Assembly: GCA_017442465.1 (NCBI GenBank)
Contig: JAFRZQ010000078.1
Location: forward strand, 1-7,608
Length of the DNA stretch: 7,608 bases
Direction: 5' to 3'
DNA from: Anaerotignum sp.
Lineage (GTDB): Bacteria > Bacillota > Clostridia > Lachnospirales > Anaerotignaceae
The notes beneath the pieces are model-generated. The model was not told the DNA's origin. It worked only from the letters and a program-made list of their open reading frames with translations, and did not search any database. Below, one piece after another: positions 1-5,692 of the stretch; the stretch's first letter is position 1, and every line of letters starts with the position of its first letter. The position numbers and the translations under genes are program-made.

Positions 1-341
1 ACATGACCGTGTTCTCCATTGAAGATTTCTTCCAGCTGGCAGTCAGAGACGGAATGCTGCTGCAGGAACGCTGGCGATATATATATGATGACCCTTTCAT
101 ATAATAATCCGTGTTCAAATTCGGGGCGGTGGACACAGCCGCTGCCGATGAGAACGATATCTCCTGTATCCAGAGAATACCGCTGTCCGTCTACGGTATA
201 GCCGCCGCTTCCACTGCGAAGCATCAGCAGTTTGCAGAATTCGTGATAGTGGTAATCCACATTTGTTCCTTCTCTGTCCTTCAGATGAAATAAACGGAAA
301 TCATCCAGAAGATATCCTCGTTTTTCATAGTTCTTTTCCAC
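1..341 (-). CDS. AraC-family transcriptional regulator, N-terminal cupin part (partial, 3' end outside window)
   Basis: Reading the minus strand from a GTG at 341 gives 113 codons open to the window edge. The start is set by an AGGAGGTG-like site (TGGAGGTGAA) 5-7 nt upstream of GTG; nearby ATGs are out of frame. What is visible is an AraC-type ligand-sensing cupin: a His-rich strand HYHE at residues 31-34, a glycine-rich turn (SGSGGYTVDG, about 43-52), the sequence LDTGDIVLI at about 57-65, and a second cupin histidine in GCVHRP (His71). In this family the cupin binds a small effector and a C-terminal pair of helix-turn-helix motifs binds DNA; that part lies outside the window, so the AraC assignment rests on the N-terminal pattern. 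A cupin-only protein is the main alternative. It is divergent from the aspartate kinase, and no target gene can be identified here. Confidence 0.82.
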   Translation of the reverse strand, partial: MEKNYEKRGYLLDDFRLFHLKDREGTNVDYHYHEFCKLLMLRSGSGGYTVDGQRYSLDTGDIVLIGSGCVHRPEFEHGLLYERVIIYISPAFLQQHSVSDCQLEEIFNGEHGH

Positions 342-373
342 TTTTTCACCTCCAAAAGCATTGTGATAGCATC

Positions 374-413
374 ATTTGCAATAATCATAGCATAAATTGA
401 ATTTTATTTGCAA
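374..413. repeat. Direct repeat ATTTGCAA x2, possible operator
   Basis: The octamer ATTTGCAA occurs at 374-381 and again at 406-413, start to start 32 bp, about three helical turns. One copy overlaps the -35 of the regulator gene and the other its predicted transcription start. AraC-family proteins commonly bind same-face direct repeats and often control their own gene, so this could be an autoregulatory site. The repeats are short and AT-rich, so chance is a real alternative. Confidence 0.3.
384..413 (-). promoter_or_regulatory. Promoter of the AraC-type regulator gene
   Basis: On the minus strand there is a -35 TTGCAA (413-408), an 18-bp spacer and a -10 TATGAT (389-384) preceded by TGC, giving the extended -10 form TGnTATGAT. 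Transcription would begin near 377 and leave a leader of about 36 nt before the GTG start. Confidence 0.65.
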
Positions 414-424
414 GTAGTGCTGAA

Positions 425-430
425 TATAAT
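425..430 (+). promoter_or_regulatory. Candidate -10 element for the aspartate kinase gene
   Basis: A perfect TATAAT lies 51 bp before the ATG at 482. The hexamers at the expected -35 distance (for example TTTTAT at 402-407) are poor matches, so the promoter is either weak or activator-dependent. No riboswitch-sized leader fits: the predicted transcript leader is only about 45 nt, too short for a lysine riboswitch. Confidence 0.4.
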
Positions 431-481
431 AAGTGTAAAGATTGAAATCTGAAGTCTGTTGAAGATAAAGGAGTGTTGACC

Positions 482-1222
482 ATGTTGATCGTAAAAAAGT
501 TTGGCGGTACATCGGTTGCAGATAAAGAGCATATATTCAACGTAGCGAAAAGATGTCTGGAAGACTATAACAAAGGACATGATGTTGTGGTTGTACTGTC
601 TGCTATGGGAAAACACACAGATGAACTGATTGCCCAGGCAAAAGCGATCAACCCCGAGCCTTCCGAAAGAGAAATGGATATGCTTCTTTCCATTGGGGAG
701 CAGATGTCTGTCGCTTTTATGGCAATGGCATTTGAAACCATGGATATCCCTGCAGTTTCCCTGAATGCATATCAGGCAAAGATCCATACTACAAAGGAAC
801 ATGGCAATGCAAAGATCACAAATATCGAAACAGACCGTATTTTCAACGAACTGGAACAAAGAAAAATCGTTATCGTGACAGGTTTTCAGGGAATCGCGGA
901 AAACAATGACATCACGACACTGGGCAGAGGCGGTTCCGATACTACGGCGGTAGCACTGGCGGCAGCTCTTGGGGCAGATGCCTGTGAAATTTATACGGAT
1001 GTTGATGGGGTTTATACAGAAGATCCCAGAAAAGTTCCTACAGCAAGAAAACTGGCAGAGATATCTTATGATGATATGCTGTATATGGCACTGAACGGCG
1101 CACAGGTGCTCCATAGCCGCTGTGTAGAGATCGCGAAGAAATTTGGTATCCCCCTGGTGGTGCGCTCCAGTATGAATCGCACAGAAGGAACGGTAGTCAG
1201 AGACAGAGAAGCAGTGGCATAA
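482..1222 (+). CDS. Aspartate kinase, catalytic domain only (no ACT domains)
   Basis: The 246-residue product belongs to the amino-acid kinase fold and phosphorylates aspartate to aspartyl-4-phosphate, the first step towards lysine, threonine, methionine and diaminopimelate. ATG 482 follows AAGGAG (468-473) by 8 nt; an in-frame GTG at 473 overlaps that site and is not the start. Visible signatures are KKFGGTSV (5-12), VLSAMGKHTDEL (38-49), DMLLSIGEQMS (66-76), GRGGSDTTA (148-156) and YTDVDGVYTEDPR (171-183), which together are diagnostic for aspartokinase. Usual enzymes are 400-450 residues with two C-terminal ACT domains that sense lysine or threonine. This one stops right after the kinase domain (GTVVRDREAVA) and a terminator begins 9 nt later, so no ACT remnant exists. 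The commonly conserved LTGxQAGI segment reads LNAYQAKI (94-101). It is monocistronic, and feedback insensitivity is an inference. Confidence 0.92.
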   Translation: MLIVKKFGGTSVADKEHIFNVAKRCLEDYNKGHDVVVVLSAMGKHTDELIAQAKAINPEPSEREMDMLLSIGEQMSVAFMAMAFETMDIPAVSLNAYQAKIHTTKEHGNAKITNIETDRIFNELEQRKIVIVTGFQGIAENNDITTLGRGGSDTTAVALAAALGADACEIYTDVDGVYTEDPRKVPTARKLAEISYDDMLYMALNGAQVLHSRCVEIAKKFGIPLVVRSSMNRTEGTVVRDREAVA

Positions 1223-1231
1223 CTATAAAAT

Positions 1232-1275
1232 AAAAGGAATCGGATGAGGTACTTCCCCATCCGATTCCTTTTTTA
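1232..1275. terminator. Bidirectional intrinsic terminator between aspartate kinase and the YczE-type gene
   Basis: A 15-bp perfect stem pairs 1232-1246 with 1258-1272 around an 11-nt loop. It is followed by a T run on the plus strand and by a T-rich tract on the minus strand (complement of 1221-1231). It therefore serves both convergent genes. The stop codon of the minus-strand gene (TTA at 1273-1275 on the plus strand) abuts the stem. Confidence 0.92.
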
Positions 1276-1911
1276 ATTTCGTTCCAGAAAAGGTGCAGAA
1301 ACTCTGCGGTTGAAAAAGTCGATCAAAGGGCCCATAAAAAAGGCAGTCAGGATCGTTCCAATGCCGACAAAGGCAGGAATATCTGAAATATTGCCCTTTC
1401 CCATAAGAAAGAGCACGATGCCCAGAACTACGCAGGCAACATCCGTCATGATGCGGATGAATTTGAATTTGCCGATCTTCCATTTGTTTGCCATGATCAG
1501 GGCGATGGCATCGTAGGTGGATACGCCAAGGTCTGCAGTGATATAAACAGAACAGCCAAAGCAGAGGGCGACAAACCCGAAGATAAAGCTGGGAATGCGA
1601 ATGAACATAGACGCATCGGGGAAAATCGCCAGCAAAGTCTGATGAGAAAAATCCACTACATATCCCAGCAGGAATAGATTGATGAAGGTGGCAATGCCAA
1701 TATAATGTCTGTCAAAAAACAGAGCAAACAGCAGTAGGATGGCATTTACAATAACGTATAGCGTGCCAAAGCTGATGGGAAACATCTGGTGGGTGCCGCT
1801 CATGAAAGACTGGAAGGGGTCTACACCAAAGGCTGCCAGCTTAAAAAAACCTACACTGACGGCACCGATCATGACACCGATGATGGACATAAAGATTCTT
1901 TTTGTTTTCAT
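1273..1911 (-). CDS. YczE/YyaS/YitT-type integral membrane protein
   Basis: A 212-residue polytopic membrane protein with about six hydrophobic segments (roughly residues 6-27, 48-66, 71-90, 105-126, 151-170 and 178-198). Two related motifs, FGVDPFQSF (28-36) and LGVSTYDAI (128-136), sit after the first and fourth segments. This pseudo-duplication of a G-V-[DS]-x-[FY] element is typical of the YczE/YitT-like family. The family's biochemical role is not established; B. subtilis YczE has been linked genetically to surfactin production, and a transport role is often assumed. ATG 1911 is chosen because AGGAG lies 8 nt upstream; an in-frame extension to 2058 would run back through mnmM and is rejected. 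It begins 16 nt after the mnmM stop, so the two are one operon, although a functional link with a tRNA enzyme is not obvious. Confidence 0.85.
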   Translation of the reverse strand: MKTKRIFMSIIGVMIGAVSVGFFKLAAFGVDPFQSFMSGTHQMFPISFGTLYVIVNAILLLFALFFDRHYIGIATFINLFLLGYVVDFSHQTLLAIFPDASMFIRIPSFIFGFVALCFGCSVYITADLGVSTYDAIALIMANKWKIGKFKFIRIMTDVACVVLGIVLFLMGKGNISDIPAFVGIGTILTAFFMGPLIDFFNRRVSAPFLERN

Positions 1912-1927
1912 AATCAAATTCTCCTGA

Positions 1928-2491
1928 TCAGATTTCTTTGTAAATGAATACGGGGATCGGGGGATCGCCGGTACGGTTGTGGAAGGTATTGACGATAACC
2001 GTATATTTTCTGTTATCGATGGTCGCCAGATATTCCAGCAGGGCGTCCCGTTCTTCATAGCCGCTTTCGCCGCCGTAATAAATACATAGTGACATGATAC
2101 CGCCGGGTTTTAACAGTCGAAGTCCGGCTTCGATGGCAGGGATACTGGTTTCCGGATGGGTGAAGATCTTATGGTTGCCGCCGGGGAGCCAGCCAAAATT
2201 GAACATGATACAGTCTGCCGTTTCCGGTTTAGCATACTGTTCCATATTGGAATGGCTGTCCAGGATCGTGGTTGCGATATGGTCATACCCTTTTTCGGAG
2301 ATCAGTGTCTGCGTCTGTGCAATGGCGTCTGCCTGGATATCAAAGGCAAGCACTTTGCCGTTTTCTTTTACCAGTTCACATAGAAATACTGTATCTCTGC
2401 CTTTTCCGGCAGTGGCGTCGATGCAGAAAGAGCCGGGTTTTACATGTTCGGAAACAAATTTATGTGCAAGGAAAAGTGTATTCAGTCCCAT
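1928..2491 (-). CDS. mnmM: tRNA 5-(aminomethyl)-2-thiouridine methyltransferase, MnmM/YtqB family
   Basis: A 187-residue class I (Rossmann-fold) SAM-dependent methyltransferase, full length for the family. SAM-binding motif I is DATAGKGRDT (25-34) and the acidic end of strand 2 is AFDIQ (49-53). NFGWLPGGNH (98-107) corresponds to the NLGYLPGG signature of the YtqB group, and LRLLKPGGIMSLCIYYGG (124-141) follows. YtqB-type proteins were long called putative rRNA methylases and have since been shown to convert nm5s2U to mnm5s2U at the tRNA wobble position in Gram-positive bacteria, the job done by the MnmC methylase domain in E. coli. That function is taken from the family, not proven here. ATG 2491 follows AAGGAGG by 8 nt. 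It is first in a two-gene operon and driven by a near-consensus promoter shared back to back with rarD. Confidence 0.87.
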   Translation of the reverse strand: MGLNTLFLAHKFVSEHVKPGSFCIDATAGKGRDTVFLCELVKENGKVLAFDIQADAIAQTQTLISEKGYDHIATTILDSHSNMEQYAKPETADCIMFNFGWLPGGNHKIFTHPETSIPAIEAGLRLLKPGGIMSLCIYYGGESGYEERDALLEYLATIDNRKYTVIVNTFHNRTGDPPIPVFIYKEI

Positions 2492-2520
2492 AGTGTATTC
2501 CTCCTTGGAGTGATGCTCTT

Positions 2521-2549
2521 ATTATACTAGAGGAAAAAAGGGGAATCAA
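2521..2549 (-). promoter_or_regulatory. Promoter of the mnmM operon
   Basis: On the minus strand, -35 TTGATT (2549-2544), a 17-bp spacer and a perfect -10 TATAAT (2526-2521). Transcription would start near 2514, about 23 nt before the ATG, with the Shine-Dalgarno site in between. Confidence 0.78.
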
Positions 2550-2566
2550 GACGGGAGAATTTATGA

Positions 2567-2594
2567 TTGAAAAAGCGAAGGATTGGACTATAAT
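2567..2594 (+). promoter_or_regulatory. Promoter of rarD
   Basis: -35 TTGAAA (2567-2572), a 16-bp spacer and a perfect -10 TATAAT (2589-2594), with a predicted start near 2601. This decides the rarD start: a TTG reading from 2583 would lie inside the promoter, so translation must begin downstream at ATG 2631. Confidence 0.75.
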
Positions 2595-2630
2595 GAAAAC
2601 AGAGAAAAATGGATAAAATGGGAGAAAATC

Positions 2631-3536
2631 ATGGATACATCAAAAGAAAATGAAAAAAACGGGATCCTTCAGGTGTTTGGCTCGTATATCCTGTGGGGTG
2701 TTCTGCCGATATTTTGGAAACTGCTTTCGGAACTGAATTCTGTTTATGTCCTTGCCACCAGAATCGTATGGTCAGCAGTGTTCTGCCTGCTTCTGATCGC
2801 AGCAACGAAAAAGACGGAAGAACTGAAAGCGGTTCTGTCGGATAAAAAACTGCGGAAAACACTGCTCTGCTCCGGCATTGCCGTTGCCATCAACTGGGGT
2901 GTCTACATATATGCAGTCAATAATGGTCATATTCTGGATGCCAGTCTGGCTTATTATATGAACCCGCTGATCGTGATCGCCCTGGGATTTTTCCTGTTTC
3001 AGGAAAAACTGGTTCTTCGTCAGTGGATGGCGATCGCCGTTGCGGCCCTTGGCATTCTGATCGCAGTGATCGCCTATGGGGAATTTCCTTTGTTTGCCAT
3101 TATTATCGGCAGTTCCTTTGCTGTTTATGGTGCTATCAAGAAAAATGTGAAGTGCAGCGGGCTGATTTCCACCTTTGTGGAAGCGTTATTTTTATCTCCG
3201 CTGGCACTGCTGTTTATTCTTTGGGCGGAATGGGGGCAGGCTGGTGCCATTGGTACTCTGGAAGGGATGCAGTTTCTGCTGATCCCCATGTCCGGTATTG
3301 TGACAAGCATTCCGCTTCTGCTGTTTTCCATGGGCGTATCAAAGGTATCTCTGTCTCTGACAGGTATCCTCATGTATATCAATCCGACGATGCAGCTTCT
3401 GATCGGTGTGCTGCTGTATCATGAAACCTTCGACTTTGCGAAGACGATCATGTTTGTCTGCGTATGGATCGGCGTGGTGCTGTTTATCAGTGCAGGAAGA
3501 AAAAACGGGCAGAATAAGAAAAGGGACCTCATTTGA
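2631..3536 (+). CDS. rarD: EamA-family transporter RarD
   Basis: A 301-residue inner-membrane protein of the drug/metabolite transporter superfamily with about ten hydrophobic helices, matching the roughly 300 residues usual for RarD. RarD signatures visible are GSYILWGVLPIFWK (17-30), RIVWS (44-48), and the stretch from NWGVYIYAVNNG (88-99) to ASLAYYMNPL (104-113), with FAVYGAIKK in the middle and a second-repeat GIVTSIPLLLF. RarD was named for chloramphenicol sensitivity in Pseudomonas; its natural substrate is unsettled and the family exports small metabolites or amino-acid-like compounds. ATG 2631 follows GGGAG by 6 nt and lies about 30 nt after the predicted transcription start. The last codons and stop lie inside the downstream terminator stem. 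Confidence is high for the family and low for any substrate. Confidence 0.9.
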   Translation: MDTSKENEKNGILQVFGSYILWGVLPIFWKLLSELNSVYVLATRIVWSAVFCLLLIAATKKTEELKAVLSDKKLRKTLLCSGIAVAINWGVYIYAVNNGHILDASLAYYMNPLIVIALGFFLFQEKLVLRQWMAIAVAALGILIAVIAYGEFPLFAIIIGSSFAVYGAIKKNVKCSGLISTFVEALFLSPLALLFILWAEWGQAGAIGTLEGMQFLLIPMSGIVTSIPLLLFSMGVSKVSLSLTGILMYINPTMQLLIGVLLYHETFDFAKTIMFVCVWIGVVLFISAGRKNGQNKKRDLI

Positions 3537-3549
3537 GGTCCCCATTTTT
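3519..3549. terminator. Bidirectional terminator overlapping the rarD stop codon
   Basis: GGGACCTC (3523-3530), loop ATTT, GAGGTCCC (3535-3542), then CATTTTTATTT on the plus strand. On the minus strand the same hairpin is followed by TTTTCTTATT. The rarD codons for Arg-Asp-Leu-Ile and its TGA (3534-3536) are built into the hairpin, and it also ends the convergent hydrolase gene (stop at 3552). Confidence 0.88.
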
Positions 3550-3551
3550 AT

Positions 3552-4478
3552 TTATTTTACCATACCATTCAGGAAAGCGATCATGGCATCAACCATTTCA
3601 TCTTTCAGATCGCTGTAGTTATGGATCTCATGACGATATCCTTCGTAAATCTTTGTTGTTACAGTATGTCCTGTTTCTTCCAGCCATTTGGAAACCAGTT
3701 CTACGCCTTCGCCAAAGGAGCCGCAGGGGTCTTCTGCGCCGGCTACGTTATACAGAGGGATATCAGGTACCTGTTTTGCCCAGTCCAGAGTATTTACTTC
3801 CTGGATCATTTCCACGAACTGCAGCAATGCTTCGTTGGAGCAGGGTTTTGTGAAAGCATCAAAGGGGTCGTTTGCATGATCCAGCTGCACATAGGGATCA
3901 TGGCAGATCCATTCGTTGCCGATCTTCACTTCTTCGATGCGGGAGAAAAGACCGCCTAAGAGGCTGCCCAGCAGCGCAGGATCTGCTTCAGCACCTTTGC
4001 CCGCATCCACCAGAGGTTTCAGGGCAGCGATACCCTGTTCGCAGGGAACTGCATCGGGGCCAACAGTACCGCAGATGATGGCACCGGCCAGTTCACTGCC
4101 GTATTTTGCCAGGAACTGACGGCAAATGATGGAACCCATGCTGTGGCCGTACATGAAGTAGGGAATATCAGGATATTTTTCCTGTACCAGCTGTTTCAGT
4201 GTGTGTTCGTCTTCCATCATGGTCTGGCAGCCTTTGGAGCCCCAGTTGCCCCATGTGTCGTTTTCCAGAGCAGTTTTGCCATGGCCAACATGGTCATCTG
4301 CTGCAACGATATAGCCTGCTTCCATGAATTTTACGATCATGTGGAAATATCTTCTGGAGTGTTCGCCGAAGCCGTGTACCAGCTGTACCACGCCTTTTGC
4401 CTTTGCTGCGGGCACATAGATCCAGCCATAAACATCATCGCGTCCGTTGTAGGATAAAAATTTCACTTCATGTAACAT
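3552..4478 (-). CDS. Alpha/beta hydrolase, monoacylglycerol lipase/lysophospholipase type
   Basis: A 308-residue serine hydrolase of the Hydrolase_4 group. It is expected to hydrolyse esters such as monoacylglycerols or lysophospholipids; the true substrate cannot be read from the sequence. The oxyanion loop is LVHGFGEHSRRY (33-44), followed by ADDHVGHGKT (60-69), typical of this group. The nucleophile elbow is YGHSMGS with Ser113; the likely acid is Asp250 in GAEDPCG and the likely base His283 in GYRHEIHN, so the triad is complete. A lid-like insertion lies at about residues 140-230. No signal peptide is seen, so it is cytoplasmic. ATG 4478 is preceded by GGGAGGG with about 6-7 nt spacing; an upstream in-frame ATG at 4538 lies at the predicted transcription start and is rejected. 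It is monocistronic, with its own promoter and a terminator shared with rarD. Confidence 0.9.
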   Translation of the reverse strand: MLHEVKFLSYNGRDDVYGWIYVPAAKAKGVVQLVHGFGEHSRRYFHMIVKFMEAGYIVAADDHVGHGKTALENDTWGNWGSKGCQTMMEDEHTLKQLVQEKYPDIPYFMYGHSMGSIICRQFLAKYGSELAGAIICGTVGPDAVPCEQGIAALKPLVDAGKGAEADPALLGSLLGGLFSRIEEVKIGNEWICHDPYVQLDHANDPFDAFTKPCSNEALLQFVEMIQEVNTLDWAKQVPDIPLYNVAGAEDPCGSFGEGVELVSKWLEETGHTVTTKIYEGYRHEIHNYSDLKDEMVDAMIAFLNGMVK

Positions 4479-4521
4479 ACGTTTCCCTCCCGTTCCTTCT
4501 TTTGGTTTTGTTCTGTTTTTC

Positions 4522-4535
4522 AGCAAAAAATTGCT
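4522..4535. repeat. Small inverted repeat at the hydrolase transcription start
   Basis: AGCAA-AAAA-TTGCT forms a 5-bp inverted repeat exactly over the predicted start of the hydrolase transcript. It could be a minor operator or a 5'-end hairpin that stabilises the mRNA, or simply chance in AT-rich sequence. Confidence 0.3.
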
Positions 4536-4537
4536 CA

Positions 4538-4566
4538 ATTATATATATTCGGCGAAGGAAGGGCAA
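4538..4566 (-). promoter_or_regulatory. Promoter of the hydrolase gene
   Basis: On the minus strand, -35 TTGCCC (4566-4561), a 17-bp spacer and a perfect -10 TATAAT (4543-4538). The predicted start near 4531 leaves a leader of about 53 nt and rules out translation from ATG 4538. Confidence 0.65.
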
Positions 4567-4578
4567 AAACCTTTATTT

Positions 4579-4607
4579 TTGACATCTTTCTGTGGTAAAA
4601 TTGTGAT
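4579..4607 (+). promoter_or_regulatory. Promoter of the fliB-like gene
   Basis: A consensus -35 TTGACA (4579-4584), 17-bp spacer and weak -10 TGTGAT (4602-4607, four of six matches). The predicted start near 4614 leaves only about 15 nt before ATG 4629, just enough for the GGAGG site. It is back to back with the hydrolase promoter: the two -35 boxes are 12 bp apart. Confidence 0.55.
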
Positions 4608-4616
4608 ATTCCGAAT

Positions 4617-4621
4617 GGAGG
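4617..4621 (+). promoter_or_regulatory. Ribosome binding site deciding among three consecutive ATGs
   Basis: GGAGG is followed by ATGATGATG at 4623, 4626 and 4629. Spacings are 1, 4 and 7 nt, so only the third is well placed; it also gives the usual family start MKLIAPDYY. Confidence 0.7.
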
Positions 4622-4628
4622 TATGATG

Positions 4629-5579
4629 ATGAAACTGATCGCACCGGATTATTATACAAAATTTCAATGTATTGCCGACAGATGCAGACACAGCTGCTGT
4701 ATTGGCTGGGTCATCGATGTGGATGCAGATACGTTGGAATATTATCATTCTGTGGAAGGAACTTTGGGGAAACGTCTGAAAAACGGCATTGATGAAGGCG
4801 GAGAAACGCCTCATTTCATTCTGGGAGAGGGGGAACGCTGTCCTTTTCTGAACCAGAATGGGCTGTGCGACATCATCACAGAGCTGGGCGAAGGAGCCCT
4901 GTGCCAGATCTGTACCGATCATCCCCGTTACCGTAATTTCTATTCTGACAGAACGGAGATCGGCCTGGGCCTTTGCTGCGAAGCGGCAGGGGAACTGATC
5001 CTGAAACGGAAGGAAAAAACAACGCTGGTGGTTCTGGAGGATGATGGAGAAACGGAAGAACTGGATGTTCCTGATGAATCTCTGCTGACGTGGAGGGAAC
5101 AGCTTTTTGCAATCGCCCAGAACAGAAACCTGACGATCGAAGAACGCGCGGTATCAGTCCTGAATGCAGCGGAATTTACCATTCCTGCAAGAAGCCTTGC
5201 TGAATGGGCGGATATTTATCTGGAACTGGAACGCCTGGAGGAAAGCTGGACAGACCGCCTGCAGGAACTGAAAGTTACAGATATTTCTATTGCACCGGTT
5301 TTGGATGCGCCTGAATGGGAAGTTGCTTTTGAGCAGCTTTTGGTTTATTTCCTGTATCGTCAGCTGCCCTTTGCTCTGGATGATGGGGAATACGAAGGCA
5401 GGGCGGCCTTCTGCGTGCTGAGTTATCGTATCATTCGCGATCTTTGTCGTGTTCATGCTGTTTTGCATGGCGGCGTCGGTCTGGATGATCTGGTGGATAT
5501 CGCCCGTCAGTATTCCGCAGAAATTGAGTATTCCGATGAAAATGTGGAAGCATTGTTGGATGCTTTGTTTGAAGAATAA
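4629..5579 (+). CDS. fliB: Flagellin lysine-N-methylase FliB-like protein
   Basis: A 316-residue member of the FliB family. In Salmonella FliB methylates surface lysines of flagellin and uses a [4Fe-4S] cluster with SAM. The cysteine-rich N-terminal half is intact: C-x4-C-x3-CC (Cys14, Cys19, Cys23, Cys24) after the typical MKLIAPDYYTKF start, CPFLNQNGLCDI (Cys71, Cys80), ALCQICTDHPRYR (Cys92, Cys95) and GLCCEA (Cys116, Cys117). The C-terminal two thirds is acidic, helical-looking and poorly conserved. Length is somewhat under the roughly 370-400 residues of characterised enzymes. No flagellin or flagellar gene is in the window, and FliB-like genes are common in Clostridia apart from flagellar operons, so the substrate may be another protein. 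It is monocistronic, with its own promoter and terminator. ATG 4629 is chosen over 4623 and 4626 by ribosome-site spacing. Family assignment is firm; substrate is not. Confidence 0.87.
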   Translation: MKLIAPDYYTKFQCIADRCRHSCCIGWVIDVDADTLEYYHSVEGTLGKRLKNGIDEGGETPHFILGEGERCPFLNQNGLCDIITELGEGALCQICTDHPRYRNFYSDRTEIGLGLCCEAAGELILKRKEKTTLVVLEDDGETEELDVPDESLLTWREQLFAIAQNRNLTIEERAVSVLNAAEFTIPARSLAEWADIYLELERLEESWTDRLQELKVTDISIAPVLDAPEWEVAFEQLLVYFLYRQLPFALDDGEYEGRAAFCVLSYRIIRDLCRVHAVLHGGVGLDDLVDIARQYSAEIEYSDENVEALLDALFEE

Positions 5580-5590
5580 TTGAGAAAATC

Positions 5591-5613
5591 AAGCCGTTTC
5601 TGACGGCTTTTTC
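5591..5613 (+). terminator. Intrinsic terminator of the fliB-like gene
   Basis: AAGCCGT (5591-5597), loop TTCTG, ACGGCTT (5603-5609), then TTTTC and further T-rich sequence. It lies 11 nt after the stop and isolates the gene from the radical-SAM operon. Confidence 0.88.
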
Positions 5614-5635
5614 TTTTGGAATGTTATATCTGTGC

Positions 5636-5664
5636 TTGACAAAATAAAAGTGTAAAATTACACT
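5636..5664 (+). promoter_or_regulatory. Promoter of the radical-SAM operon
   Basis: A consensus -35 TTGACA (5636-5641), 17-bp spacer and -10 TACACT (5659-5664, four of six matches). The predicted start is near 5671, so an ATG at 5675 would be nearly leaderless while ATG 5693 has a proper ribosome site. Confidence 0.6.
5649..5664. promoter_or_regulatory. Operator-like perfect inverted repeat AGTGTAA-AA-TTACACT
   Basis: Two 7-bp arms (5649-5655 and 5658-5664) around AA form a perfect 16-bp dyad. It lies between the -35 and the end of the -10, and its right arm contains the entire -10. There is no T run after it and the arms are AT-rich, so it is not a terminator. A dimeric repressor (TetR, MarR or GntR type) bound here would block RNA polymerase. 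No candidate regulator gene is adjacent within the window. Confidence 0.6.
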
Positions 5665-5682
5665 AATATTAAAAATGAAATC

Positions 5683-5688
5683 AGGTGA
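5683..5688 (+). promoter_or_regulatory. Ribosome binding site of the first radical-SAM gene
   Basis: AGGTGA, 4 nt (7 nt from AGG) before ATG 5693. The earlier in-frame ATG at 5675 is preceded only by A residues, so 5693 is the better start. Confidence 0.6.
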
Positions 5689-5692
5689 AACG

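Noticed and set aside
342..481. Lysine riboswitch or T-box before the aspartate kinase.
   Set aside because: The region is only 140 bp and shared with a divergent promoter. It has no conserved multi-helix core or terminator-antiterminator pair.
404..1114. A 236-codon minus-strand frame antisense to the aspartate kinase.
   Set aside because: Cysteine- and histidine-rich composition typical of a shadow frame, no ribosome site, and fully covered by a gene with unmistakable kinase motifs.
1216..1275. Possible frameshift that cut off an ACT domain from the aspartate kinase.
   Set aside because: Other plus-strand frames after 1222 show no ACT-like sequence and a perfect terminator starts at once, followed by a convergent gene, so no remnant is present.
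1912..2058. N-terminal extension of the YczE-type gene back to 2058.
   Set aside because: It would overlap mnmM by more than 100 bases in another frame and lacks a ribosome site; ATG 1911 has a well-placed AGGAG and starts with a clean membrane segment.
2583..2630. TTG start for rarD adding 16 residues.
   Set aside because: That start lies in the promoter itself, upstream of the predicted transcription start, and lacks a ribosome site.
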